From contig JACREQ010000034.1 of assembly GCA_016218155.1 (NCBI GenBank), positions 62,001-126,000 on the forward strand: a DNA stretch of 64,000 nucleotides. The letters run 5' to 3'. Positions within the stretch are counted from its first letter, which is position 1. Each line of letters begins with the position of its first letter. The notes beneath the pieces are model-generated. The model ran no database searches. It was not told where the DNA came from and saw only the letters and a list, made by a program, of their open reading frames with translations. The stretch is from Bacteroidia bacterium (lineage in GTDB: Bacteria; Bacteroidota; Bacteroidia; Bacteroidales; GWA2-32-17). The position numbers were made by a program, and so were the translations under genes. Below are positions 8,209-17,941 of the stretch, in pieces.

Positions 8209-11200
8209 TTAAATATCCGAAAATTTTAATCCAATAACAAGTACATCGTCAATTTGTTTATTATTTCCTTTCCATGCAGCAAATTTATTTTCAACTGCTG
8301 TTATTTGTTCGTCAATATTTTGCTTGTTTATTGAGATAAGAAACTCCTCAAAAGGTTCAGTCATCAGCTTCGTGTTATTCGGACCTCCAAATTGATCCTG
8401 GAAACCGTCGGAATACAAAAAGAGTTGTGTTGAATTATTAACAGATATTTCTGTTTCGTTAAAAACTACATTTTCTCTTGTAGAAAATGAACCTCCTATT
8501 GAAAATAAGTCGCAATTTATTTTTTGAACTTCAGTATCATCACAAACTATTGCCATATGGCTTGTAGTTGCCAAAACAATTTTTTTCGAAGACTTGCTAT
8601 ACGAACAGAATGCGATGTCCATACCATCATCCTGGCTGTAATTTGAGCCTTTATCCTGATGCAACGCAGAAATAATTCCCTGATTAAGCATATTCAGAAT
8701 ATGCGAAGGCTGATAAATTTTCTTTTCTCTTACTATTTCATTTAACAAAGTGTTTCCAATAATTGACATAAATGCTCCGGGGACTCCATGTCCTGTGCAA
8801 TCTACAACAGCTACAAATTGCATGTCGCCTTCTGAATGTGCCCAGAAAAAATCTCCGCTTACAACATCTCGTGGTTTAAAAAATACAAATGAATTAGGGA
8901 AGATTTCCTTAAATTCAGAAATAGAAGGTAAAAATGCTTCCTGAATTTTTCTGGCATACTCAATACTATTTGTAATTAATTGATTTTTATTTTCTAATTC
9001 AAACAGGTTATTTTCCAGTTCCTCACTCTGAAGTTTGATTTTTTCTTCAGCCTTTTTCATTTTTGTTATATCTGAATCTATTACTACAAGATTCTTTATT
9101 TCTCCTTCTTCATTTAATATCGGAGTTAAAGTTGATTGCATCCAGATAGTTTTTCCCGACTTTAACTTTGCTTCAGATTCGTATAAAATAGTTTTCTTTT
9201 CGGAAATACATTTTGATACAATTCTTTTAATATTAGAGTTATATGAAGAATCTAACAAGCTTTTTCCTTTTATTGCTTCAAATTCTTCGTAATCTATATT
9301 ATATTTTTTTCTTAAGCTATCGTTAATCCATAAAAAATTAGTGTCTTTATCCATTATAATAACTGTATTGTCAGTTTCACTGGCAACAATGGATAGTTTT
9401 TCTAGTTCTTTGTTAATCTCATTTAGTTGTAAATTTTTAATTTCAATTTCAGAACTTTGTCTTTTAATTTCGGCAGTTCTGCTATTTACAATTTCCTCAA
9501 GTTTTAAGTTGCTTGATTTTAGTCGCTTCCCATATAAAATAGCAGTTACAATAATAAGAAGAAAAGCAATAACAACATAAATTAAATATGCCCACCATGA
9601 CCTGTACCAAGGTGGAAGTATTGTAAAGTGGAAAAGAACTTCAGAGCTTTCAACACCGTGCATGTTTTTTCCTTTAATATGAAATACATAGTTTCCTTCG
9701 GGTAAAAAGTTATAAGTAATGTATTTTTCTTTGGTCCAATCAGCCCATGTAGAATCCAATCCTTCCAGATAGTACTTAAAAGCATTGTTTTCGCTGCCCT
9801 GATAAAATAATGAAGCAAAGTTTATAGTTAACGAGTTTTTTGTAAATGGAATTTCTGTTTTATTTATACTGTCATTTGTTATATAAATGGTGGAATCTTT
9901 ACCTATTAATATTTCGCTGATTATTGTTACAAATGGGATATTTTCTTCTACATTATTTTGTAATTTGTATGAAAATAGTCCTTTGTTTGTTGAATACCAT
10001 AATAGATTATGTTCTTTGTCGGGATAAAGAAAAAACGTAACATTTGCTCTTCCAAGCGATGATGAGATTAAGCTTAATTTTGGGCTTTCAGAGTTGTTTC
10101 GTATAATTTTGATAAGCCCTTGCTGAGCAGTAAGTGCATACCATACAGTATCATTAAAACGTGTAGCTAAATAATATGAAATAGAGTCTTTTGTTTCTGA
10201 GAACTTAATCGGAAATAATGGGTCAGGATAAAAATAGTCTTGTTTTCCAACTGGCGATTTGCTTGAAGAATACCTGTAATAACCTTGGCCGGGAAGTAAA
10301 ACACATAGATGATCACTTTCTTTAAGAATTACCAACGAGGCATTAGATGGAAGACCTTTTGCTGAGTCGTAAGTTGTTATTGTAGGGTGTTTGTAATCGT
10401 TATTGTTAAAGTTGAGTTTTAGAAGATCATTGTTGTTACCATTTATCCAAAGTGAACCGTCTTTTTCTTCATACATGTAACGAACTTCATGTTCAATTCC
10501 CTTAATTTGTTCATGAAATTTTAATTCGTTTTTATTTTTCTTAAATATAGCGAGACCTTCAGAGTTGTTTACAAAAATAATTGACGGATCTGTTTTAGAG
10601 TGTAAAATGGCGTATGAAAATTCCATTTTTCTTATAGGCTTTATAGTTTCGTTATCAATCTCGAAAAATCCGTAACGTGTTGCTGCATACAACTTACCAT
10701 CAATAGTATCCAGTTGCATAAAGCTATTATACTCTTGTGTTAACCTTTTGAATTTATAAAAAGAATTTCCGTTTTTTGTAAAATCTGTGTTATGTGTTAA
10801 TACATAAAGTCCTTCTAATGTACCAACATAAAATTTCCCTTTAAAATTTATTGCACCTACTACTATTCCCTGATATCCGGTTTCTTCGCCAAAAAAGTTC
10901 ATTGGGCTATTCATTTCAATATTGGCAATACCATTATTTAATGCCAGCCAGATATTTTTTTCACGGTCAAAAAACACATAATTAACATTGTTTACAGGAA
11001 GTCCGTTTTGCTTATTAAAAACTCTTTTTATCTGTCCTTTTTTATTAATAATTACAATACCGGCAACAGTAGATCCTAACGCTATATTATCGTTATCTAA
11101 AATAGTTCCGTGATAAATTCCATTTGTTTCAAAAAAATTGTCGGCTTCAGTTTTAAATGGTTTGTATATTGAATCAAGAGGCAAATCTTTACGGTTAATA

Positions 11201-11913
11201 TTATTAATGTTAACAAGGTAAAGACCGTTTAATTTAGTTGCAAGAATAGCATTGTTTTCGTCAAAAGGTTCAAACATATAAACCGGTTTATCAGAAAAAA
11301 ACTCGCCGTGAGGTAATTTGTATATGTTGTTATTCTTAAATTCCATTAAACCAACATCGGTTTGTCTAATAAATATTCTGTTTTTATATTTAAATGAAAA
11401 CCTAAAATCTGTTTGTGGTTTAATTACTTTTATCAATGAGTCTTTTTGGTAAATTAAGATAGCTCTAAAACCAAAAAAAATTGTTTTGTCGCCCGATTGC
11501 TGAATACTAAGTACAGACAAGAAGTTCTTATATTCTTCAGGAAGTTTTTTTGAATATGAAGTCCATTGTAGTTTTCCGGATTTATTTTGATCTATATATC
11601 CGAATTCATTATCACCACCAGCATATACCCTTTTACCGTCACCCTGAGAAAAGCACCTGACCGGAAAAGCCCCTACTGTGTTCCAGCTTTGTCCGTTATA
11701 CAAAAGAATTCCATCATTATTGGCAAAATATAACATGCCTTGTTTATCCTGAAATACCGACCAGTTTTGAGCATGTCCATTATAATCTTCTGCAGAAAAA
11801 TACTTAACACGTTTAGAGCCAAGTTCGCTAAAATCCTGAGCTGATAATGCAGTTGATATGCAAATAGATATTATGATGAGAGCTGTTTTTAATCCAGCTT
11901 TTGGGTAGCTCAT
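8209..11913 (-). CDS. Two-component-regulator propeller / Y_Y_Y / PAS / SpoIIE phosphatase
   Basis: Large membrane sensor of 1234 residues. Signal peptide at 1-25; periplasmic seven-bladed propeller repeats at about 40-660 (FQDKQGMLYFANNDGILLYN, FFDREKNIWLALNNGIANIE); Y_Y_Y domain at about 690-765 (YLEGLDSTWADW); transmembrane helix at about 771-793; coiled coil; a PAS domain at about 845-960 (NTVIIMDKDTNFLWIND); and a SpoIIE/PP2C domain at about 1000-1232 with intact metal motifs (FFKPRDVVSGDFFW, DCTGHGVPGAFMS, DDGMDIAFCSY, SDGFQDQFG). The layout is that of a hybrid-histidine-kinase sensor in which the kinase is replaced by a phosphatase. First gene of the operon; TAATTTTG on the minus strand at 11943-11950 is a candidate -7 element. 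Confidence 0.92.
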   Translation of the reverse strand: MSYPKAGLKTALIIISICISTALSAQDFSELGSKRVKYFSAEDYNGHAQNWSVFQDKQGMLYFANNDGILLYNGQSWNTVGAFPVRCFSQGDGKRVYAGGDNEFGYIDQNKSGKLQWTSYSKKLPEEYKNFLSVLSIQQSGDKTIFFGFRAILIYQKDSLIKVIKPQTDFRFSFKYKNRIFIRQTDVGLMEFKNNNIYKLPHGEFFSDKPVYMFEPFDENNAILATKLNGLYLVNINNINRKDLPLDSIYKPFKTEADNFFETNGIYHGTILDNDNIALGSTVAGIVIINKKGQIKRVFNKQNGLPVNNVNYVFFDREKNIWLALNNGIANIEMNSPMNFFGEETGYQGIVVGAINFKGKFYVGTLEGLYVLTHNTDFTKNGNSFYKFKRLTQEYNSFMQLDTIDGKLYAATRYGFFEIDNETIKPIRKMEFSYAILHSKTDPSIIFVNNSEGLAIFKKNKNELKFHEQIKGIEHEVRYMYEEKDGSLWINGNNNDLLKLNFNNNDYKHPTITTYDSAKGLPSNASLVILKESDHLCVLLPGQGYYRYSSSKSPVGKQDYFYPDPLFPIKFSETKDSISYYLATRFNDTVWYALTAQQGLIKIIRNNSESPKLSLISSSLGRANVTFFLYPDKEHNLLWYSTNKGLFSYKLQNNVEENIPFVTIISEILIGKDSTIYITNDSINKTEIPFTKNSLTINFASLFYQGSENNAFKYYLEGLDSTWADWTKEKYITYNFLPEGNYVFHIKGKNMHGVESSEVLFHFTILPPWYRSWWAYLIYVVIAFLLIIVTAILYGKRLKSSNLKLEEIVNSRTAEIKRQSSEIEIKNLQLNEINKELEKLSIVASETDNTVIIMDKDTNFLWINDSLRKKYNIDYEEFEAIKGKSLLDSSYNSNIKRIVSKCISEKKTILYESEAKLKSGKTIWMQSTLTPILNEEGEIKNLVVIDSDITKMKKAEEKIKLQSEELENNLFELENKNQLITNSIEYARKIQEAFLPSISEFKEIFPNSFVFFKPRDVVSGDFFWAHSEGDMQFVAVVDCTGHGVPGAFMSIIGNTLLNEIVREKKIYQPSHILNMLNQGIISALHQDKGSNYSQDDGMDIAFCSYSKSSKKIVLATTSHMAIVCDDTEVQKINCDLFSIGGSFSTRENVVFNETEISVNNSTQLFLYSDGFQDQFGGPNNTKLMTEPFEEFLISINKQNIDEQITAVENKFAAWKGNNKQIDDVLVIGLKFSDI

Positions 11914-12013
11914 AGAGAAATGAAAATTTGATTTTGGGTATGCAAAATTAAATTATTTATCTAAAAATATCTTTTTATTTTAGTTTATTATTTGAGATTT
12001 AGCTCTAAAGCAT

Positions 12014-12050
12014 AAAAAAACCTCACATTTTTTATAATGTGAGGTTTTTA
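12014..12050 (-). terminator. Intrinsic terminator after the VIT-domain gene
   Basis: An 11-base perfect stem (12019-12029 with 12036-12046), a 6-base loop, and on the minus strand a T run (A run at 12014-12020 on the plus strand). It lies about 20 bases past the stop of the gene at 12068-14191. The plus side also has a T run. Confidence 0.85.
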
Positions 12051-12067
12051 ATTTTTCTGATTTTTAA

Positions 12068-14191
12068 TTATTGCTTTATCAGTTTTATGCTCTTAGTTGT
12101 ATTATCATTTGTTATTACAAAAAGATATATTCCTGAAGGTGTTTGTTCATTGTTAAGTCCGGGATTCCAGATAAATTCAAGGTAGCCATTTTTTAGACTG
12201 TTATTGTAATCAAAACTTTGAATTTCTTTTCCAAGAATATTATAAATTTTAAACGTTCCGTTAGAATAATCCTGCAGTTTTAGAATGTTAACCTTAATGG
12301 TAACAGATTCGCTAAATGGGTTGGGGAAAGAAGTAATTTCTAAGTCAGATGAAATAGTATCAGTTTCAATTTCTGTATATTCAGTTTCGTCAACACAGGA
12401 ATTACATATTTGATTAGTGTCTTCTAAGCAAAGGAATGCGGAATATTTCGATAACACTCTTTCGTTTATGCTTTTATTTACAATTGTACTAATTAGAGTA
12501 TTTGTTTGAGGTTGAGATTCAAGGTCTTTAATGTTTAAACCTGCCCAAATCTCTCTGCTCATGCTATCTCCTACAAATGAATTTGTTGAAGTAAAAGTAA
12601 TAACTTTAGAGAAAATGTTTCCATTATATTCTCCCGAAATAAATGCTGTAAATGGTAGATTCCCATTAAACTTTCCTGTTTGCATTATAGAACTCGTAAT
12701 ATTTGCAGAGGTTGTCATATTATTTAAATAATATCTGCTATGGCAAAATCCTCCACTGGCTGTTGTGTAAAGATCAAATGAATTTATTACTCCACTGGCT
12801 TCTATAAGGTTTAAATTTAATATGTCCGATAATGAATAATTCGTATAATAAACTCTGTAAAATGCTCCAACAGTAATCATTGATAAGTTTGAATAGAAAT
12901 ATTCGTTTCCATAATAATATCTTCCATTGATATAATTATAGTTCATATTTAGCGACTGGTAATCACAAATATATATAGGAATATCAGGGTTCATACTGTT
13001 AACAATATCATTAACTAAGTTATTTGCAACATTAGCTGTTCCATATTGATTAGAGCATGAGAGTAGAATAATTTTACCATCGTTACCATGATTTGAAATA
13101 AAATCGATTCCGTTACTAATAAGATTGGTAAGATTTGAGTAATCTGAAAGTGGCTCATTAATAGTTGCAAAAATATTTTCAATTGATGCAGAATCAGCTC
13201 TTATCCATGAATTACTTGCTCTGAATATTGTAAAATTGGAAAAAATCAGATTAAATGAATCTTTAGGTGAAAGCGATTGGTATATTGCTTGTTTCACATT
13301 ATCAATAATTGTTGCCTTACTTAAACTTGTGTTTGCAGAATGATAATCAATTAAGAATGCGAAATTTGAACCTTGAATTGTATCTATAAGTGATTTAGGA
13401 TCGATAGCAAGTTGATAATACTTATCTGTTCCATCCGAATATGTGCTTAAAAATGCGCCATCCGATACAGGTGAGTTAAATGCTGTTGAAAAATTACTCG
13501 AAAAAAGGAAATTAGGAATTTCTGTATAGTAATATGATCCAAGTATAGGATCATTCTGTGGATAATAGGCAAGATTTGATATTCCAAAAAAGTGTGGATT
13601 AGTCCATGTGTTATCTGTCCAGGTAACAACATTAAGTTTTTGTAAAGGCACAAGTGAAGTACTTAAAATACTTAATGGTAATGAGCTTCTAACCTCGTTT
13701 TGTGCCCAGCTTGTAGGCATAAGAAAAGTAATTTTGACTTTTCTTGTTGAATTTCCCAACATTGGAAAAACTCTTAATTCATAACTGGTGCTACTTGTTT
13801 TTGTTAAAATAGATGGATCCATTCTTCTTTGTACTATACCTTCATAAATAGAAGATGCCGACCATTTATCCAGAATTTTTGCTTTAACAATGTCTTCTCC
13901 TATCCATAGCCACGAATCGACTATTGTAGCATTTGCAGGCAAATCAAATTTTAGAACAGATTCTAAAGAATCGGTTGTGTAAAATAGTGGAGTGTTTCGG
14001 GCAGAAAAAGTAAGATATAAGCCATACTCCATATACAACCCTTTAGGTTTAATTGATAAAGTTGCTTCTTCAATTGTTCCCTGATAGGTGTACCATGAAG
14101 TTCTGGGGTCGCCTACTCTTAAGCTGTTTGTAGCAAAAGAAAATTGAAAGAAAACAAAAAATAAAGCTGTAGTAATTAATATTTTTTTCAT
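12068..14191 (-). CDS. VIT-domain / vWA-like surface protein with T9SS type A sorting domain
   Basis: Exported protein of 707 residues. Signal peptide at 1-20. Residues about 25-160 match a vault/inter-alpha-trypsin (VIT) domain (LKFDLPANATIVDSWLWIG, KAKILDKWSASSIYEGIV, SYELRVFPMLGNSTRKVKI). Residues about 265-430 resemble a von Willebrand A fold (NFAFLIDYHSANTSLSK, later KIILLSCSNQ), though the classical DxSxS metal site is DYHSAN and so probably not intact. The C-terminus (about 625-707) is a type A T9SS sorting domain: FPNPFSESVTIKV, IYNILGKEIQ, PSGIYLFVI. The protein should be anchored on the cell surface. It is monocistronic, with its own terminator downstream. The binding partner is unknown. 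Confidence 0.85.
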   Translation of the reverse strand: MKKILITTALFFVFFQFSFATNSLRVGDPRTSWYTYQGTIEEATLSIKPKGLYMEYGLYLTFSARNTPLFYTTDSLESVLKFDLPANATIVDSWLWIGEDIVKAKILDKWSASSIYEGIVQRRMDPSILTKTSSTSYELRVFPMLGNSTRKVKITFLMPTSWAQNEVRSSLPLSILSTSLVPLQKLNVVTWTDNTWTNPHFFGISNLAYYPQNDPILGSYYYTEIPNFLFSSNFSTAFNSPVSDGAFLSTYSDGTDKYYQLAIDPKSLIDTIQGSNFAFLIDYHSANTSLSKATIIDNVKQAIYQSLSPKDSFNLIFSNFTIFRASNSWIRADSASIENIFATINEPLSDYSNLTNLISNGIDFISNHGNDGKIILLSCSNQYGTANVANNLVNDIVNSMNPDIPIYICDYQSLNMNYNYINGRYYYGNEYFYSNLSMITVGAFYRVYYTNYSLSDILNLNLIEASGVINSFDLYTTASGGFCHSRYYLNNMTTSANITSSIMQTGKFNGNLPFTAFISGEYNGNIFSKVITFTSTNSFVGDSMSREIWAGLNIKDLESQPQTNTLISTIVNKSINERVLSKYSAFLCLEDTNQICNSCVDETEYTEIETDTISSDLEITSFPNPFSESVTIKVNILKLQDYSNGTFKIYNILGKEIQSFDYNNSLKNGYLEFIWNPGLNNEQTPSGIYLFVITNDNTTKSIKLIKQ

Positions 14192-14325
14192 AGTTGTATT
14201 TTTTTTGTTAGATGAAAAATTTTATGTAATGGTTGCATGTTAATTGTTTTTCTTCAATATGTTTTTTAACGCTAAATTGTAAAATATAAAGTTAACTAAT
14301 GTTTTTGAATATGTTATATAAAAAC

Positions 14326-14356
14326 AAAAACCCGTTTCAAAATGAAACGGGTTTTT
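14326..14356 (-). terminator. Terminator of the inserted lipoprotein gene (duplicate of the sdhB terminator)
   Basis: A perfect 13-base stem (14326-14338 with 14344-14356) with a 5-base loop. It is nearly identical to the hairpin after sdhB at 15159-15188. It lies about 100 bases past the stop of the gene at 14454-15035. Confidence 0.85.
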
Positions 14357-14416
14357 ACAAAATGTTATAATAATTTAAAATTAGTCAATTATTGTAGCGC
14401 AAAAATTCTCAATTTA
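14357..14416 (-). pseudogene. Detached copy of the last codons of sdhB
   Basis: Minus-strand reading from 14416 gives I-E-N-F-C-A-T-I-I-D-stop, which aligns with the true sdhB end [10 protein letters not shown]-stop. DNA identity is strong in blocks (18 bases ending TAATAATTT, 14 bases TATTGTAGCGCAAA) and runs on into the terminator. Similarity ends upstream of 14417. This is a displaced gene tail without the rest of sdhB. Confidence 0.7.
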
Positions 14417-14453
14417 ATTTTTTGTATGCTAATACAAAATAAGCAGATGTTAG

Positions 14454-15035
14454 TTATTTATATGTCTCAGCAACATTTACTTTAATAATATTTATTTTTT
14501 TGTCATTATATAGCTTTTTATAAGCAATTATTTTTTTTAATAAATTTTTCCCTGGATGTCCAAGCCATGTTCCCCAATAAACAATTATGTTTAAGTCACT
14601 ATTATTAAACAAAGATGGATTTATAACATTTGAATTGTTATTTCTGTACATTTTTAAATCATTAATGAATGTTATTGTAGAATCTAAGGGAAAAATGTTT
14701 TTTGGTGGATATTCTGAAAGTATTTTTAGTTTATGCAATGAACCCTCACAGGAGGAATATTGAGCTATTAAGTTACCATAATTATTAAATACCTTAAATT
14801 GTAATGGTCTGAAACCCTTTTGCCAATTAGGCTTATAACTTAATTTCTGAATACTATCAAAAGACTGTTTTGTAAAATAATAACACATTGTAGAATCATT
14901 AATGTTTTTCCACAAAAAATCATTAAGTTGTTTTTCATTTTTTAATTCTGGTTTTTTTATGCCAAGAATAAATGAACAACTTACATTTAAAAACAGTAAT
15001 AATATTAATAATAAAATTAAATATTTATTTTTCAT
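14454..15035 (-). CDS. Lipoprotein with possible thioredoxin-like C-terminal segment, unknown function
   Basis: Protein of 193 residues with a lipoprotein signal (hydrophobic 5-18, cysteine in NVSCSF near residue 20). No family recognised with confidence. The C-terminal part (LNIIVYWGTWLGHPGKNLLK, then NIIKVNVAE) resembles the strand-helix-strand around a thioredoxin active site, but the two cysteines of a CxxC motif are missing. The gene is visibly poorer in G and C than its neighbours and sits between two copies of the sdhB tail plus terminator, suggesting acquisition by integration. A minus-strand promoter of the form TTG-N20-TACCTTTA lies just upstream, so it probably forms its own transcription unit. 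Confidence 0.6.
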   Translation of the reverse strand: MKNKYLILLLILLLFLNVSCSFILGIKKPELKNEKQLNDFLWKNINDSTMCYYFTKQSFDSIQKLSYKPNWQKGFRPLQFKVFNNYGNLIAQYSSCEGSLHKLKILSEYPPKNIFPLDSTITFINDLKMYRNNNSNVINPSLFNNSDLNIIVYWGTWLGHPGKNLLKKIIAYKKLYNDKKINIIKVNVAETYK

Positions 15036-15083
15036 TTGTTTATAATGAGGGAAGAAAACTTTTCTTTATTAATTATTTTACTA

Positions 15084-15114
15084 TAAAGGTAGTGAATTTA
15101 CATTAAAAATTCAA
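15084..15114 (-). promoter_or_regulatory. Probable promoter of the lipoprotein gene
   Basis: On the minus strand TTG (15112-15114) is followed after 20 bases by TACCTTTA (15084-15091). It differs from the TAnnTTTG consensus only in the last base. It lies about 50 bases before the ATG at 15035. Confidence 0.5.
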
Positions 15115-15153
15115 CAATTCTGTGGTTAACTGGAATTTGCAGAAATTTATAGG

Positions 15154-15188
15154 CATAAAAAAACCCGTTTAAAATGAAACGGGTTTTT
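15154..15188 (-). terminator. Intrinsic terminator of the sdhCAB operon
   Basis: A 12-base stem (15159-15170 with 15177-15188) with a 6-base loop and an A run (15154-15163) that reads as a T run on the minus strand. It lies 24 bases past the sdhB stop. Confidence 0.85.
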
Positions 15189-15211
15189 AAAAATGTTATA
15201 ATAATTTTAAA

Positions 15212-15955
15212 TTATTCCAGTATTGTAGCGCAAAGAAACTCGCGGTTTAATCTTGCAATATTTGAAATAGAAATATCTTTTGGGCATTCTGCTTCGCAAG
15301 CACCTGTGTTTGTGCAACCACCAAAGCCAAGTTCATCCATTTTAGCCACCATTGCTTTTGCACGAATAGCAGCTTCAGCTTTTCCTTGTGGTAATAAAGC
15401 AAGGTGAGAAACTTTTGCAGAAACAAATAACATTGCAGATGAATTTTTACAAGCAGCTACGCAAGCACCACAACCAATACAGGCAGCAGCATCCATAGCT
15501 TGTTCTGCTTCTCTGTTAGGAATTAAAATTGCATTTGCATCTGGCGCAGAACCTGTGTTTGCTGAAATAAATCCACCTTCCTGGTTAATTTTATCGAATG
15601 CATTTCTGTCAACAATTAAATCTTTTATCACAGGAAATGGTCCGGCACGCCATGGTTCTATTGTAATTGTATCACCATTCTTAAATTTACGCATGTGTAA
15701 TTGGCATGTTGTTATGTCATCATCTGGTCCGTGAGGGCGACCGTTAACATACAAACTGCACATTCCACAAATTCCTTCACGACAATCGTGATCAAAAGCA
15801 ACAGGATCGATATTATCACGAACTAATTTCTCGTTTAAAATATCAATCATTTCTAAAAAAGAACAATCTGCAGAAATATTTGAAATAGGATAAGATTCAA
15901 ATTTTCCTTTTGCTTTTGCTGAGGCTTGACGCCATATTTTTAAAGTTAAATCCAT
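15212..15955 (-). CDS. sdhB: Succinate dehydrogenase/fumarate reductase iron-sulfur subunit
   Basis: Electron-transfer subunit of complex II, 247 residues from the chosen start MDLTLKIW; an upstream ATG at 15982 would add nine atypical residues. The [2Fe-2S] ligands are in CREGICGMC with a later cysteine in TTCQLHM; the [4Fe-4S] and [3Fe-4S] ligands are in [12 protein letters not shown] and [15 protein letters not shown]. It carries electrons between the FAD of SdhA and the quinone site of SdhC at the inner face of the membrane. It is third in the operon, about 30 bases after sdhA, followed by a strong terminator. Direction (succinate oxidation or fumarate reduction) cannot be told from sequence. 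Its last codons are duplicated 0.83 kb away. Confidence 0.97.
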   Translation of the reverse strand: MDLTLKIWRQASAKAKGKFESYPISNISADCSFLEMIDILNEKLVRDNIDPVAFDHDCREGICGMCSLYVNGRPHGPDDDITTCQLHMRKFKNGDTITIEPWRAGPFPVIKDLIVDRNAFDKINQEGGFISANTGSAPDANAILIPNREAEQAMDAAACIGCGACVAACKNSSAMLFVSAKVSHLALLPQGKAEAAIRAKAMVAKMDELGFGGCTNTGACEAECPKDISISNIARLNREFLCATILE

Positions 15956-15985
15956 AAAATTTCTTTTTTCGATTTTTAGCAACCG

Positions 15986-17923
15986 TTATTTGTAATTACG
16001 TTGAACTAATTTAACTTCTTTGTACTCAAGAGGCTCTTTGTGTAGTTCTGGTATTCCGTTTTCTTTATGTTCCCATGCTGCTACATATGCAAAGTTTTCG
16101 TCGTCACGTTTTGCTTCGCCATCTTCGGTTTGCATTTCTTCGCGGAAATGTCCACCACAAGATTCGCGTCTGTTTAAAGCATCGCGAGCCATTAGTTCAC
16201 CTAACTCAAGAAAATCAGCAACTCTACCTGCTTTTTCTAATTCAGTATTATATTCTGCAGGATTTCCGGTAAGTTTAAGATTTGACCAGAATTCTTCTCT
16301 GATTTTTGGAATAATATCGAGAGCTTTTTTCAAGCTTTCTTCGGTACGTCCCATTCCAACATATTCCCACATTGCCTGACCAAGTTTTTTATGGAAATAA
16401 TCAGCAGGTTGATTACCTTTTATAGCATATAACTTTTGAATTCTGTCATTAACTTTCTTTTCAGCTTCAACAAATTCAGCATTATCTGTTGACATTCGTT
16501 TAGTTCCAATTTCTTTAGAAAGATAATCACCAATAGTGTAAGGAATAATAAAATATCCATCAGCTAATCCCTGCATAAGTGCAGATGCTCCAAGGCGGTT
16601 CGCTCCGTGATCGCTAAAATTTGCTTCACCAAGAGCAAATAAACCAGGAACTGTAGTCATTAAATGATAATCAACCCATAAGCCACCCATAGTATAATGA
16701 ACAGCAGGATAAATCATCATTGGAGTTTCGTATGGATTTTCGTCAACAATTTTTTCGTACATCTGGAATAAGTTTCCATAACGAGCTTCAATTGTTGCTT
16801 TTCCTAATCTTTTAATAGCATCCGAGAAATCTAAGAATACAGCTAAACCAGTATTGTTAACTCCAAAACCCGCATCGCAACGCTCTTTTGCAGCTCTTGA
16901 TGCAACATCGCGAGGTACTAAGTTTCCGAAAGCAGGATAACGACGCTCTAAATAATAATCGCGATCTTCTTCAGGAATTTGGCTTCCTTTAATTTCTCCT
17001 TTTTGAAGACGTTTTGCATCTTCAATTTTCTTTGGAACCCAAATTCTTCCATCGTTACGTAAACTTTCACTCATCAAAGTTAATTTTGACTGATAGTCGC
17101 CGTGAACAGGAATACAAGTTGGGTGAATTTGTGTAAAACAAGGATTTGCGAAGAAAGCACCTTTTTTATAAGCTTGCCATGCAACTGAACCGTTTGATCC
17201 CATTGCATTTGTTGATAGGAAATATGTGTTTCCATATCCACCGGTAGCAAGACAAACGGCATGTCCGAAATGTTTTTCAATTTCACCTGTAACTAAGTTA
17301 CGTGCAATAATTCCACGAGCTTTTCCGTCAACAATAACAATGTCTAATACATCGCGACGGTTGAACATTGTAACGGTTTTATTTTTAATCTGGCGGTTTA
17401 ATGAATTATATGCGCCAAGTAATAATTGCTGACCGGTTTGTCCACGTGCATAAAAAGTACGTGAAACCTGAGCACCACCAAATGAACGGTTATCTAATAA
17501 ACCGCCGTAATCACGTGCAAAAGGAACACCTGTAGCAACACTATGGTCGATAATAAGATTACTTACTTCTGCTAATCTGTGAACATTTGATTCGCGGGCA
17601 CGGTAATCGCCACCTTTAATAGTGTCGTAAAAAAGACGATAAACGCTGTCGCCATCATTCTGATAGTTTTTTGCAGCATTAATTCCACCTTGTGCAGCAA
17701 TACTATGCGCACGACGAGGACTATCCTGATAACAAAATATCTTAACGTTATAACCTTGTTCGCCAAGTGCAGCTGCAGCAGAAGCACCAGCCAAACCTGT
17801 ACCAACAACAATAATATCAAGCTTACGCTTGTTTGCCGGATTTACAAGATGACAAGTTGATTTAAACTTTGTCCATTGTTGACTTACGTGTCCTTCAGGA
17901 CTTCTTGAATTCAATGTTCCCAT
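15986..17923 (-). CDS. sdhA: Succinate dehydrogenase/fumarate reductase flavoprotein subunit
   Basis: Catalytic subunit of complex II, 645 residues, the Bacteroidota B-type form. FAD-binding dinucleotide fold near residue 38 ([17 protein letters not shown]), the covalent-FAD histidine region [17 protein letters not shown] near 70-85, the substrate region [14 protein letters not shown] near 265, and the catalytic part [13 protein letters not shown] near 405 followed by [19 protein letters not shown]. The arginine and histidine residues needed for dicarboxylate binding are conserved. The C-terminal helical domain ends with [14 protein letters not shown], as in other members. Gene order is sdhC-sdhA-sdhB with short gaps, so a single operon is expected. 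Confidence 0.97.
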   Translation of the reverse strand: MGTLNSRSPEGHVSQQWTKFKSTCHLVNPANKRKLDIIVVGTGLAGASAAAALGEQGYNVKIFCYQDSPRRAHSIAAQGGINAAKNYQNDGDSVYRLFYDTIKGGDYRARESNVHRLAEVSNLIIDHSVATGVPFARDYGGLLDNRSFGGAQVSRTFYARGQTGQQLLLGAYNSLNRQIKNKTVTMFNRRDVLDIVIVDGKARGIIARNLVTGEIEKHFGHAVCLATGGYGNTYFLSTNAMGSNGSVAWQAYKKGAFFANPCFTQIHPTCIPVHGDYQSKLTLMSESLRNDGRIWVPKKIEDAKRLQKGEIKGSQIPEEDRDYYLERRYPAFGNLVPRDVASRAAKERCDAGFGVNNTGLAVFLDFSDAIKRLGKATIEARYGNLFQMYEKIVDENPYETPMMIYPAVHYTMGGLWVDYHLMTTVPGLFALGEANFSDHGANRLGASALMQGLADGYFIIPYTIGDYLSKEIGTKRMSTDNAEFVEAEKKVNDRIQKLYAIKGNQPADYFHKKLGQAMWEYVGMGRTEESLKKALDIIPKIREEFWSNLKLTGNPAEYNTELEKAGRVADFLELGELMARDALNRRESCGGHFREEMQTEDGEAKRDDENFAYVAAWEHKENGIPELHKEPLEYKEVKLVQRNYK

Positions 17924-17941
17924 AGTTTTTAAAGGGATTTA

